Origin: Neorhizobium huautlense
Lineage (GTDB): Bacteria; Pseudomonadota; Alphaproteobacteria; Rhizobiales; Rhizobiaceae
Direction of reading: 5' to 3'
Length of the DNA: 64,000 nt
Assembly: GCF_030811685.1 (NCBI RefSeq)
Contig: NZ_JAUSRF010000007.1
Coordinates: forward strand, 182,077 to 246,076
The notes beneath the pieces are model-generated. The model saw only the letters and a list, made by a program, of their open reading frames with translations, ran no database searches and was not told the DNA's origin. Every line of letters begins with the position of its first letter. Position 1 is the first letter of the stretch. Positions 20,301 through 27,346 of this stretch are shown in pieces. The position numbers were made by a program, and so were the translations under genes.

Positions 20301-20831
20301 GTATTGTCGCATCCGGTCGAGATCGTGTCTGCCCCCGGCCGCGGCACGATTTTTCGCGTGACCTTGCCAAAGGCGGAGGCGGCAAGGCAGCCTGCCGCCC
20401 TGCCCGTCTCGCTTGCCCCGCAATCGCTTTCCGGCATCACCGTTCTTTGCATCGACAACGACCCACGTATTCTGGCCGGCATGGCGATCCTGATTTCCGG
20501 CTGGGGTTGCACGGTTTTGCAGGCTTCCTCCAAGGCGGAAGCGGAGGCGCTGGCCGAGGATTTCCACAGCACCGGCGTCACGCCCATTCCCGATCTCGTG
20601 ATCGCCGATTATCACCTTGACGACGGAACCGGGATTGCGGCAATTCTCGGGCTGAGAGCACGATTCGAAACCGATGTTCCCGCCCTTATCATTACCGCCG
20701 ACCGCAGCCAGGAGGTTCGCGCCGAGACAAAAAAACACGGCCTGGGATTGCAGCACAAGCCCGTCAAACCGGCGGCTCTTCGCGCCTATATTTCCCAGAT
20801 CGCCAGTCATCGTCGCACCGCGGCCGAATAG
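17316..20831 (+). CDS. Hybrid histidine kinase fused to a sodium/solute-symporter-like domain
   Basis: 1171 residues from ATG 17316, preceded by GGAGG at 4 nt; an ATG 21 nt upstream is the alternative. Residues about 1-490 form a PutP/SSS-type transporter with roughly 13 membrane helices. A cytoplasmic linker and PAS domain follow (QTALSKMDQGIAVFD region), then a coiled coil, a HisKA box with His about 812 (AAAGHDILQPLNAARLY), a HATPase with NLVSNAIKYT, DSGIGIP and GLGLGLSIVDR, and a receiver domain with phospho-Asp about 1098 (IADYHLDDGTG). The family (NahK/CbrA/FitF-like) couples a transporter-like sensor to phosphotransfer. The ligand is unknown. No cognate response regulator is adjacent; an orphan LuxR-type one lies at 57.4 kb. 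Confidence 0.93.
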   Translation: MLPGWAILLSACAYILLLFAVATYGDRRSASLGVSRNGRPLVYALSLAVYCTSWTYFGGVGLAAGHGLEFAGIYIGPIIAFTIGLPIIRRIIEIAKAERLVSVADFVAARYGKNQTVALIVAVISLVGVIPYIALQLRAVSSSVAAMLDPSGFGAAADLSPGFLDLALIVTLMMACFAVMFGTRHTDATEHQDGLILAIGAESLVKLVAFFTAGVAVLFFLFDGPADLFRQASNHPMVTASMDYRIPTSRWVVLIVLSVFAIILLPRQFHVTVVENRTMRELRMAGWLLPLYLIAINLFVLPVAAAGLILLGGSGDSDLYLLLLPLTQHMPAVSLIVFIGGFSAATAMVIVESVALSIMVSNDIVMPVFLRRRLIGSDDQRADFAPLLLTIRRMAIFAVLILGYVYYRMSDGQSGLASIGLLSFAAIAQMAPAVLVGLWWHRANARGAIAGMLAGFFAWAYLLFVPSLGGPDNAHVASAVLNFLFPGTGIFSGPGADPLVNAVTLSLLLNLTAFVLGSLSRNPRPLERVQAGVFVRRQPRSQLVSRGWKTAVTVGTLKATIGRYLGEERMRRSFASHERSTGRKLADADAADMAVIHFSEQLLGSAIGSASARLVLSLVLQKAEGAGPDTAWLLDQASEALQHNQDMLQTALSKMDQGIAVFDSLGRLTVWNRRFRTLLDLPEEAGQVGYPLSDLVSTLVARGDLDAAGKAALIARFKTLDIPFSLSLGKRKRIIEVRSNAMPDNGFVATFTDITDRVSAARALQEANETLELRVSERTAELTQVNGELAAARAAADDANLGKTRFFAAAGHDILQPLNAARLYSSALVGRLGQSENSELVGNIDSALESVEAILGAVLDISRLDTGAMKPQLATVSLGDLLHRIETDFAPLAREKHLTFKVMPTSLSVRSDANLLRRLVQNLVSNAIKYTVSGKVLVGVRRRGEDVVIEVADSGIGIPKASFEAIFEEFTRLDEGARTASGLGLGLSIVDRISRVLSHPVEIVSAPGRGTIFRVTLPKAEAARQPAALPVSLAPQSLSGITVLCIDNDPRILAGMAILISGWGCTVLQASSKAEAEALAEDFHSTGVTPIPDLVIADYHLDDGTGIAAILGLRARFETDVPALIITADRSQEVRAETKKHGLGLQHKPVKPAALRAYISQIASHRRTAAE

Positions 20832-21017
20832 GTTCCCAATCTGAAACACACATTTCCCTGATCCCTTGTTGATCGCGTGTGGGTTGCAAAATTGGCCCAT
20901 GTTTGGAACCGCACGCCTTTTTGCCGCGTTTAGGCGCGTATCTTCCACCGGCCCGCAGAGGCACCAAGGCATCGATCGCGCCCGCGTTCGGCACCTGAAA
21001 GACGGAGAACGCGACCG

Positions 21018-22289
21018 ATGAAACGCTTTGAGATTATTGATGGATTGCGGGGGTACTTCCTCGTTTTCATGCTCATCAACCACCTGGTTTTTGCCGGCGG
21101 CTACTGGCTGGTCAAAATTAACCATAACCAGCTTGCCTTTGTTGAGGACGCACAGGGCTTCGTCTTCCTGTCCGGCCTGCTGATCGGCATGGTTTATGTG
21201 CGCAAGATGGCCAAACACGGTTATGAAGCCGGTCGTGCGGCCATCTATTCGCGCGCCTTCGAGCTTTACCGTTATGCCATGGGCATCGTGCTCGTGGCAC
21301 TTGCCGCGCAGATGGTTCTGCCGGGCGCCTATTATGTCTGGTATAACTGGCTGGGTTACACGACCTTCGACGACCCGATGCGTCTGGCGGCGATTGCGAC
21401 ATTCCTGTTCCAGCCGACTTTCATGGACATCCTGCCGCAATATATCGTCTACATGATCTTTGCGCCGATGCTGGTGAAGCTGGTGATCGACGGCAAGTGG
21501 GCCTATGTGATGATCGGTTCGCTGATCGTCTGGATGGCCGGTCAGATCGGTGTTCAGAAGCTGATCACCGACCCGATCAACACCTTCCTGATGCGACCGG
21601 ACGATCAGGGCATGCGCACCTCGTTCAACCTGTTCGGCTGGCAGATCGTGTTCTATTCGGCTCTGGTTCTCGGCGCGCTGACCTCGCTCAACCGCATTCC
21701 GTGGACAAAGATCTTTTCGCCGGAAAACTCGTTCATTCCGCTGGCTGCCGTGTCCGTCTGCCTGTTCTTCCTGCCGCTGCGGATCATGACCGCTTATGGC
21801 TGGATGCCGCCGGAACTGGCTGCCAAGTTCGCGAGCCTGGAAATCCGTACCGATTTCAGCGTGGTTTACCTCCTGAACTTCATGGCTGCCGCCTCGCTGA
21901 TGACCTGGATGCTGATTGCCGGCCCGAAACATCCGGCAGTCTGGGTTCGCAAGATCGCCAATGCGCTGGTCTGGGTGTTCTCGATCCGCTTCCTGCAGCT
22001 TCTCGGCCGCCATTCGCTGCATGTTTATGTCTGGCACGTCGCCATCGTTTACGCCGTCTATTATTTCGACGGTCGTTCGCCGGAACTGTCGCAGTTCACC
22101 AAGGCGATGATCGCCGTGGTCGGCGTGGCGCTTCTGGCCCTGCCCGCCCTGTGGCGCGAACGCGACAAGTTTTTCGGCACCGCCGAGGACAATGCGCCGG
22201 CACCACGCGGCCCGAATGGCCAGACCGTCGTTGCGGCCAAGGCAACCGCCAAGGCCAGCGTACCGGCTACGCGTCCGCGCACGGCCTGA
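21018..22289 (+). CDS. opgC: OpgC-family membrane acyltransferase (cyclic glucan succinyltransferase)
   Basis: 423 residues with about ten membrane helices. It begins MKRFEIIDGLRGYFLVFMLI, then NHLVFAGGYWLVK; the DGLRG and NH residues match the acyltransferase active region of OpgC. C-terminal blocks FLQLLGRHSLHVYVWHVA fit the same family. OpgC adds succinyl groups to periplasmic glucans; in Agrobacterium and Brucella these are cyclic beta-1,2-glucans. The Ala/Pro/Lys-rich tail (KATAKASVPATRP) is disordered. It is followed by a strong terminator, so it is monocistronic. Confidence 0.9.
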   Translation: MKRFEIIDGLRGYFLVFMLINHLVFAGGYWLVKINHNQLAFVEDAQGFVFLSGLLIGMVYVRKMAKHGYEAGRAAIYSRAFELYRYAMGIVLVALAAQMVLPGAYYVWYNWLGYTTFDDPMRLAAIATFLFQPTFMDILPQYIVYMIFAPMLVKLVIDGKWAYVMIGSLIVWMAGQIGVQKLITDPINTFLMRPDDQGMRTSFNLFGWQIVFYSALVLGALTSLNRIPWTKIFSPENSFIPLAAVSVCLFFLPLRIMTAYGWMPPELAAKFASLEIRTDFSVVYLLNFMAAASLMTWMLIAGPKHPAVWVRKIANALVWVFSIRFLQLLGRHSLHVYVWHVAIVYAVYYFDGRSPELSQFTKAMIAVVGVALLALPALWRERDKFFGTAEDNAPAPRGPNGQTVVAAKATAKASVPATRPRTA

Positions 22290-22309
22290 ACGATACATCC
22301 ATGCGTTTG

Positions 22310-22342
22310 AAAGGGCGGCCTGGCGACAGGTCGCCCTTTTTT
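22310..22342 (+). terminator. Rho-independent terminator of opgC
   Basis: The stem AAGGGCG-G-CCTG pairs with CAGG-T-CGCCCTT around a GCGA tetraloop (one G-T pair), followed by TTTT. It lies 21 nt after the stop. Confidence 0.92.
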
Positions 22343-22455
22343 GTTGGGTGCGTTCTTGCCCCTTTGCGAAGACGGCGGCAGCCAAGCCCGGTGACGGCGG
22401 CGAATGCATGCGGTAGAGGTCTTGGGCCACCCCTCTTTCCGCGACCGGAGACCCC

Positions 22456-22827
22456 ATGTTACGCGGTATCGCAGCCCTTCTTCTTTTCCAGCTCCTCGGC
22501 GAAAGCCTCGTCTTCCTGACACGATTGCCTGTTCCCGGCCCCGTGGTCGGCATCGTGCTGCTGTTTGCCGTCATGCAGGCCGGCCGCCGTTTCGGCCACA
22601 CGAAATATCCGCGCATCGAGGCGGTCGCCGATACGATGCTTTCCAATCTTGGCCTGATGTTCGTGCCCGCCGGCGTTGGGGTGGTGGCGCTGTGGGGCGT
22701 GGTGCAAAACCAGGCAACCGCGATCATTGCTGTTCTGGTGCTCTCGGCGATCTTCACGCTGGCGATTACCGTGTGGACCTTCATCGGCGTTCGGAAACTG
22801 ATCGCACGAAGCGGAGCGGGCCGATGA
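22456..22827 (+). CDS. CidA/LrgA family membrane protein
   Basis: 123 residues with about four membrane helices. The motif LFQLLGESLVFLTRLPVPGP, then VVGIVLLF is diagnostic of the CidA/LrgA holin-like family (LGE and P-x-PG-x-V-x-G). Its stop overlaps the start of the LrgB homologue by four nt (ATGA). The pair is thought to form a holin-like or metabolite-export system affecting autolysis and pyruvate/glycolate transport. No LytTR regulator is next to it here. Confidence 0.9.
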   Translation: MLRGIAALLLFQLLGESLVFLTRLPVPGPVVGIVLLFAVMQAGRRFGHTKYPRIEAVADTMLSNLGLMFVPAGVGVVALWGVVQNQATAIIAVLVLSAIFTLAITVWTFIGVRKLIARSGAGR

Positions 22828-23543
22828 GAAGCCCGGTCGAACTCTGGGTCTATCTGTCGACCTCGCCGCTGATCTGGTTGACGCTGACAGTCTGCACATG
22901 GATCGCTGCTACCGGAATTTCGCAAAGGCTGAAACGACACCCTCTGGCCAATCCGGTGCTCATTTCCGTGATGTTCCTGTCGCTGGTGATGACGGCTCTC
23001 GGCATTCCCTACGAGACATTTTTTGCCGGTGCGCAGTTCGTGCATTTCCTGCTTGGGCCGGCGACGGTGGCGATCGCCGTGCCGCTCTTTCGCAACTGGG
23101 AGAGTGTGAAAAAGCTGCTGCTGCCGATCATCGCCGCCCTTGTGATCGGCTCGCTTGCGGCGGTGGCTTCGGTCGTGGTGCTTGGCCGCGCCTTCGGCCT
23201 GTCGCAGGAGGTGATGATTTCCTTCCTGCCGAAATCCGCGACAGCCGGCGTTGCCATGGCCATCTCTTCCGACATGGGCGGCAATGCATCGCTGACGGCG
23301 GTGCTGGTGATCCTGACCGGCATTATCGGCGCGGTCATCGTGACGCCGTTCATGAACCTGATGCGCATTCGCGACTATGCGGCGCGCGGTTTTGCGGCAG
23401 GCCTGACCTCGCATGGAATCGGCACCGCCCGCGCTTATGAGGTGGATGCCACGGCCGGTCTTTTTGCCGGCATCGCCATGGCGCTCAATGCGGTGGCGAC
23501 CTCTGTGGTGGTGCCGCTGGCCGCGTCGTTTCTGATGCCCTGA
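22824..23543 (+). CDS. LrgB/CidB family membrane protein
   Basis: 239 residues starting inside the stop of the CidA-like gene. It has about seven membrane helices. The central motif FLPKSATAGVAMAIS and the C-terminal GLTSHGIGTARAYE are the LrgB signatures (P.S.T..IA, then SHGIGTA). It acts with the CidA-like protein. A longer frame reaching upstream exists but lacks coding character and overlaps CidA. Confidence 0.93.
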   Translation: MRSPVELWVYLSTSPLIWLTLTVCTWIAATGISQRLKRHPLANPVLISVMFLSLVMTALGIPYETFFAGAQFVHFLLGPATVAIAVPLFRNWESVKKLLLPIIAALVIGSLAAVASVVVLGRAFGLSQEVMISFLPKSATAGVAMAISSDMGGNASLTAVLVILTGIIGAVIVTPFMNLMRIRDYAARGFAAGLTSHGIGTARAYEVDATAGLFAGIAMALNAVATSVVVPLAASFLMP

Positions 23544-23618
23544 AGCGGCGCTCACACCACTTGGCGGCGAGGCCTGCGGCGTTATCTTCTTCTCCATCGC
23601 GAAGACAGGAGCAGGTCG

Positions 23619-24902
23619 ATGACCAAACCGCATCCCTCGAAGACGCATATCGGCAATCACGCGCTTCACCCCGAAACGCAGATGCTGAATTACGGTTACG
23701 ACCCCGAACTTTCGGAGGGCGCGGTCAAACCGCCGGTTTTCCTCACCTCCACCTTCGTGTTCAAATCGGCGGAAGAAGGCCGCGATTTCTTCGATTACGT
23801 CTCCGGCCGCAAGGAACCGCCGGAAGGCACGGCCGCCGGCCTCGTCTATTCCCGTTTCAACCACCCCAATAGCGAGATCGTCGAGGACAGGCTGGCGGTT
23901 TACGAGCGCACGGAAAGCGGCGCGCTGTTTTCCTCCGGCATGTCGGCAATCGCCACCACATTGCTGGCCTTCGTGAAACCCGGTGACTGCATATTGCATT
24001 CGCAGCCGCTTTACGGCGGTACCGAAACGCTGCTGGCCAGAAAATTCGCTGAGCTGGATGTCGCGGCAGTGGGCTTTTCCGATGGCGTCGACGAGGCTTC
24101 CGTTACCGCTGCCGCCAAGGCGGCGGTGGCCAAGGGTCGCGTGTCGGTGATCCTGATCGAAACTCCGGCCAATCCGACAAACAGTCTTGTGGATGTGGCG
24201 CTGATGCGGCGCACCGCCGATGCCATTGGCGCGAGCCAAGGTCACACGCCGATCGTGGTCTGCGACAACACGCTGCTCGGCCCGGTTTTCCAGCGGCCGA
24301 TCGAACATGGCGCCGATATTTCCGTCTATTCGCTGACCAAATATGTCGGCGGCCATTCCGACCTGATTGCAGGAGCCGCACTCGGTTCGAAGGCAGTGAT
24401 GAAGCCGGTGAAGGCACTGCGCGGCGCGATCGGCACGCAGCTCGATCCGCATTCTTGCTGGATGCTCGGGCGTTCGCTTGAAACCCTGTCGATCCGCATG
24501 GAAAAGGCCAATGCCAATGCGAAGGCCGTCGCGGATTTCCTCAAAAGCCATCAGGCGGTCGAAAGCATCCATTACCTGCCCTATCACGATCCGCAATCGC
24601 CGACCGGAAAGGTGTTTGCGCGCCAGTGCAGCGGTGCGGGCTCGACATTCTCCTTCGACATCAAGGGCGGACAGCCGGCTTCCTTCCGTTTCCTCAACGC
24701 GCTTTCGATCTTCAAGCTGGCGGTGAGCCTTGGCGGCACGGAATCGCTCGCCAGCCATCCGGCGACGATGACGCATTCCGGCGTGCCGGCGGATGTGCGC
24801 CAGCGGATCGGGGTCCTGGAAAGCACGATCCGGCTTTCGATCGGCATCGAACACCCGGACGATCTGATCGCCGATCTGACCGTTGCTCTCGATAAGGCAT
24901 AA
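23619..24902 (+). CDS. Cystathionine gamma-synthase/lyase family PLP enzyme
   Basis: 427 residues of the trans-sulfuration family. The PLP lysine lies in [16 protein letters not shown]. Also seen are [45 protein letters not shown] and the [19 protein letters not shown] block. These place it with cystathionine gamma-synthase, gamma-lyase and methionine gamma-lyase; which reaction it does is not settled by sequence reading. The extended N-terminus is common in rhizobial members. A GC-rich hairpin follows at 24908-24928 without a T-run. Confidence 0.88.
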   Translation: MTKPHPSKTHIGNHALHPETQMLNYGYDPELSEGAVKPPVFLTSTFVFKSAEEGRDFFDYVSGRKEPPEGTAAGLVYSRFNHPNSEIVEDRLAVYERTESGALFSSGMSAIATTLLAFVKPGDCILHSQPLYGGTETLLARKFAELDVAAVGFSDGVDEASVTAAAKAAVAKGRVSVILIETPANPTNSLVDVALMRRTADAIGASQGHTPIVVCDNTLLGPVFQRPIEHGADISVYSLTKYVGGHSDLIAGAALGSKAVMKPVKALRGAIGTQLDPHSCWMLGRSLETLSIRMEKANANAKAVADFLKSHQAVESIHYLPYHDPQSPTGKVFARQCSGAGSTFSFDIKGGQPASFRFLNALSIFKLAVSLGGTESLASHPATMTHSGVPADVRQRIGVLESTIRLSIGIEHPDDLIADLTVALDKA

Positions 24903-24974
24903 GCGAGACCTGCCCGCCGCGACGGGCAGCCTTGCGCGGGCGCACTTTGACATTTGCCCTTGAAGCCAGTAGAG

Positions 24975-25033
24975 ACGCGCCCATGTTCGGCTGCGAGCCT
25001 TGCAGCCAGGGCGCCCCGGAAACGTGGGCGCGT
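24975..25033 (+). promoter_or_regulatory. Structured leader of the DEAD-box helicase mRNA
   Basis: A 13-bp stem pairs ACGCGCCCATGTT (24975-24987) with AACGTGGGCGCGT (25021-25033), all Watson-Crick except one G-U in RNA. Inside it sit a second stem, GGCTGC with GCAGCC (7-nt loop), and the self-complementary GGGCGCCC. The structure ends 22 nt before the helicase ATG. It is not followed by T, so it looks like a translational or stability element, not a terminator. Confidence 0.6.
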
Positions 25034-25036
25034 TAA
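24983..25036 (+). CDS. Possible 17-codon upstream ORF in the helicase leader
   Basis: ATG at 24983 to TAA at 25036 encodes MFGCEPCSQGAPETWAR. It is embedded in the leader hairpin, and the outer stem sequesters its start codon. It has no clear ribosome site. It could be a leader peptide controlling the helicase, or chance. Conservation would decide. Confidence 0.2.
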   Translation: MFGCEPCSQGAPETWAR

Positions 25037-25055
25037 ATCCGAAAGACAGTAATTC

Positions 25056-27152
25056 ATGACCGCAATTGACGGCGCGATCCCGCCGATCGCCAAGGCGTTG
25101 GAAAAACGCGGCTACACCACGCTGACCCCGGTTCAGCTGGCGATGCTCGATCCCAACCTCATCAATTCCGACGCACTGGTTTCCGCGCAGACCGGATCCG
25201 GCAAGACGGTGGCCTTCGGCATCGCCATGGCGCCGACATTGCTGGGCGACGCCGAGCGCTTCGGTCGCGCCGGCGCGCCGCTGGCACTGGTGATCGCACC
25301 GACCCGCGAACTGGCCATGCAGGTGAAGCGCGAGCTGGACTGGCTTTATGCCGAAGCAGATGCCGTCATCACGTCTTGCGTCGGCGGCATGGACATCCGT
25401 TCCGAGCGCCGTGCGCTGGAACGTGGCGCCCATATCGTTGTCGGCACGCCGGGCCGTATCTGCGACCATATCCGCCGCAACGCGCTGGACATGTCCGAGG
25501 TCAAGGTTGCCGTTCTCGACGAAGCCGACGAGATGCTCGACCTCGGTTTCCGCGAGGATCTCGAATACATTCTGGAAAGCGCGCCGGATGATCGCCGCAC
25601 CCTGATGTTTTCCGCCACCGTGCCGGCCGCCATTGCCAAGCTCGCCAAAAGCTACCAGCGCGATGCCGTGCGCATTGCCACGGCCGCCGAGCAGAAACAG
25701 CATGTGGACATCGAACAGCGCGCCCTGCTGGTGACCAACCAGGACCGTGAAAACGCCATCGTCAACGTGCTGCGTTATTACGAAGCGCCGAATGCGATCG
25801 TGTTCTGCTCCACCCGCGCTGCCGTCAACCATCTGACAGCCCGCCTTTCCAACCGCAATTTCTCCGTCGTCGCGCTTTCCGGCGAGTTGACGCAGAACGA
25901 GCGCACCCATGCGCTGCAGGCCATGCGTGACGGCCGCGCCCGCGTTTGCGTGGCGACCGACGTTGCCGCCCGCGGTATCGACCTGCCGGGCCTTGAACTG
26001 GTTATCCATGCCGACCTGCCGACCAATTCGGAAACGCTTCTGCACCGTTCGGGCCGTACCGGCCGTGCCGGTTCCAAGGGCATCAGCGCGCTGATCGTGC
26101 CGGTGAGCCAGCGCCGCAAGGCAGAGCGCCTTCTGTTCGGCGCCAAGATCGAGCCGACCTGGGCCAACCCGCCATCCGCCGAAGCCGTTATCGAGCGCGA
26201 CGAGGAACGTCTGTTCGCCAACCCGATCTTCACCGAGGTGACGACCGACGAGGACGAACTGGCGCTGATCGCCAAGCTGACCGAGCGTTTCGACGCGCAG
26301 AAGCTGGCGACCGCTTTCGTTTCCATGTATCGCGGCAAAAACTCCGCGCCGGAGGACATCAGCGAAGTTTCGCTGCAGCCGGGCGCGCGCAAGCCGCGTG
26401 ACGGACAGGCCGGCGACCCGGCTTCCCGCCCGCTGACCCCGCGTGGCGACTTTGGCCCCGCCGTTTGGTTCTCGCTTTCGGTCGGCCGCAAGCAGCGCGC
26501 CGAACCGCGCTGGCTGATCCCCACCATCTGCAAGAGCGGCGATCTCAGCAAGAACGAGATCGGCGCCATCAAGATGCAGGCCGACGAGACCTTTGTCGAA
26601 ATCTCGCAAGCCCATGCCGAGCGCTTCATGGCCAAGCTTGGCAAGGACCGCATGATGGAGCGCGGCATCCGCGTGACCAGGCTGGACGGCGCACCGGACT
26701 TTTCCAAGTTTTCGCGCGGCACGGACGACGAAGGTTTCACCAAGCGCGAAGGCCCGCGCATGGACAAGCCGTGGAAGGATAAACCTTTCAAGAAGGATGG
26801 ACCACGCGGCGACAAGCCTTTCCGCGACAAACCGTATGGCGACAAGCCCTTCAAGGATGGCGATGCGCCGCGCAAGGACTGGAAGCCCAAGGGCAAGGCC
26901 AATGATGGCTTCAAGTCCGAAGGTTATAAGGGCGACAAGGTAAAGTCCGATCGCTTTGGCGACGACAAGCCGTTCCGCGATGGCCCGAAGGACAAGCCCT
27001 GGAAAAAGAAGGCCAATGACGCGCCGGCGGGCGACGCAAAGCCCTTTGCCAAGAAGGGCAAGGATGGCGGCAAGCCCGGTTTTGACAAGCCCAGTTTTGA
27101 TAAGGGCGCGCCAAAAGGCGGCAAGTTCGCCAAATCCGACAAGCGGGGCTGA
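25056..27152 (+). CDS. DEAD-box ATP-dependent RNA helicase (DeaD/CsdA-like)
   Basis: 698 residues. The helicase core (about 1-370) carries the Q motif region TTLTPVQLAML, SAQTGSGKTVAFG (motif I), APTRELAMQV, GTPGRICDH, VLDEADEMLD (II), MFSATVPAAI (III), ARGIDLPGLELVIHAD (V) and HRSGRTGRAG (VI). A DbpA-type RNA-binding domain follows (about 465-555, VWFSLSVGRKQRAEPRWLIP). The last 140 residues are a low-complexity Lys/Asp/Gly tail with repeats of DKPF. Such proteins unwind structured RNA in cold adaptation and ribosome assembly. A hairpin leader precedes it and a terminator follows, so it is a single-gene unit. Confidence 0.95.
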   Translation: MTAIDGAIPPIAKALEKRGYTTLTPVQLAMLDPNLINSDALVSAQTGSGKTVAFGIAMAPTLLGDAERFGRAGAPLALVIAPTRELAMQVKRELDWLYAEADAVITSCVGGMDIRSERRALERGAHIVVGTPGRICDHIRRNALDMSEVKVAVLDEADEMLDLGFREDLEYILESAPDDRRTLMFSATVPAAIAKLAKSYQRDAVRIATAAEQKQHVDIEQRALLVTNQDRENAIVNVLRYYEAPNAIVFCSTRAAVNHLTARLSNRNFSVVALSGELTQNERTHALQAMRDGRARVCVATDVAARGIDLPGLELVIHADLPTNSETLLHRSGRTGRAGSKGISALIVPVSQRRKAERLLFGAKIEPTWANPPSAEAVIERDEERLFANPIFTEVTTDEDELALIAKLTERFDAQKLATAFVSMYRGKNSAPEDISEVSLQPGARKPRDGQAGDPASRPLTPRGDFGPAVWFSLSVGRKQRAEPRWLIPTICKSGDLSKNEIGAIKMQADETFVEISQAHAERFMAKLGKDRMMERGIRVTRLDGAPDFSKFSRGTDDEGFTKREGPRMDKPWKDKPFKKDGPRGDKPFRDKPYGDKPFKDGDAPRKDWKPKGKANDGFKSEGYKGDKVKSDRFGDDKPFRDGPKDKPWKKKANDAPAGDAKPFAKKGKDGGKPGFDKPSFDKGAPKGGKFAKSDKRG

Positions 27153-27177
27153 TGCCCGTTATCGCTGATCGACGAGG

Positions 27178-27205
27178 GGCCGGGTTTTTCCCGGCCTTTT
27201 CTTTT
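27178..27205 (+). terminator. Rho-independent terminator of the helicase gene
   Basis: GGCCGGG and CCCGGCC form a 7-bp stem with a TTTTT loop, followed by TTTTCTTTT, 25 nt after the stop. Confidence 0.92.
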
Positions 27206-27346
27206 GATCGAGGCGCACCATTGCATGCCCCTCACTCCGCAATGATATAATCCTCAATGCGACATAAATTTCTTATTTAGATAGTCATAATATAAAAGTC
27301 CGACGGGCGCAGCTGACGAGATCCCAGCCCCTCGCATCGGTGTGTT

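Noticed and set aside
22404..22823. An upstream extension of the LrgB frame
   Set aside because: It overlaps the CidA/LrgA gene in another frame and lacks coding character; the ATGA overlap start fits the family.
19944..26615. A 2223-codon open frame on the minus strand spanning the kinase end, opgC, lrgAB, the PLP enzyme and the helicase
   Set aside because: Four of the genes it covers share the same phase, so stops on the opposite strand would need sense TTA, CTA or TCA codons, which GC-rich genes avoid. The protein has no domain and contains runs of R, H and G typical of an antisense shadow.
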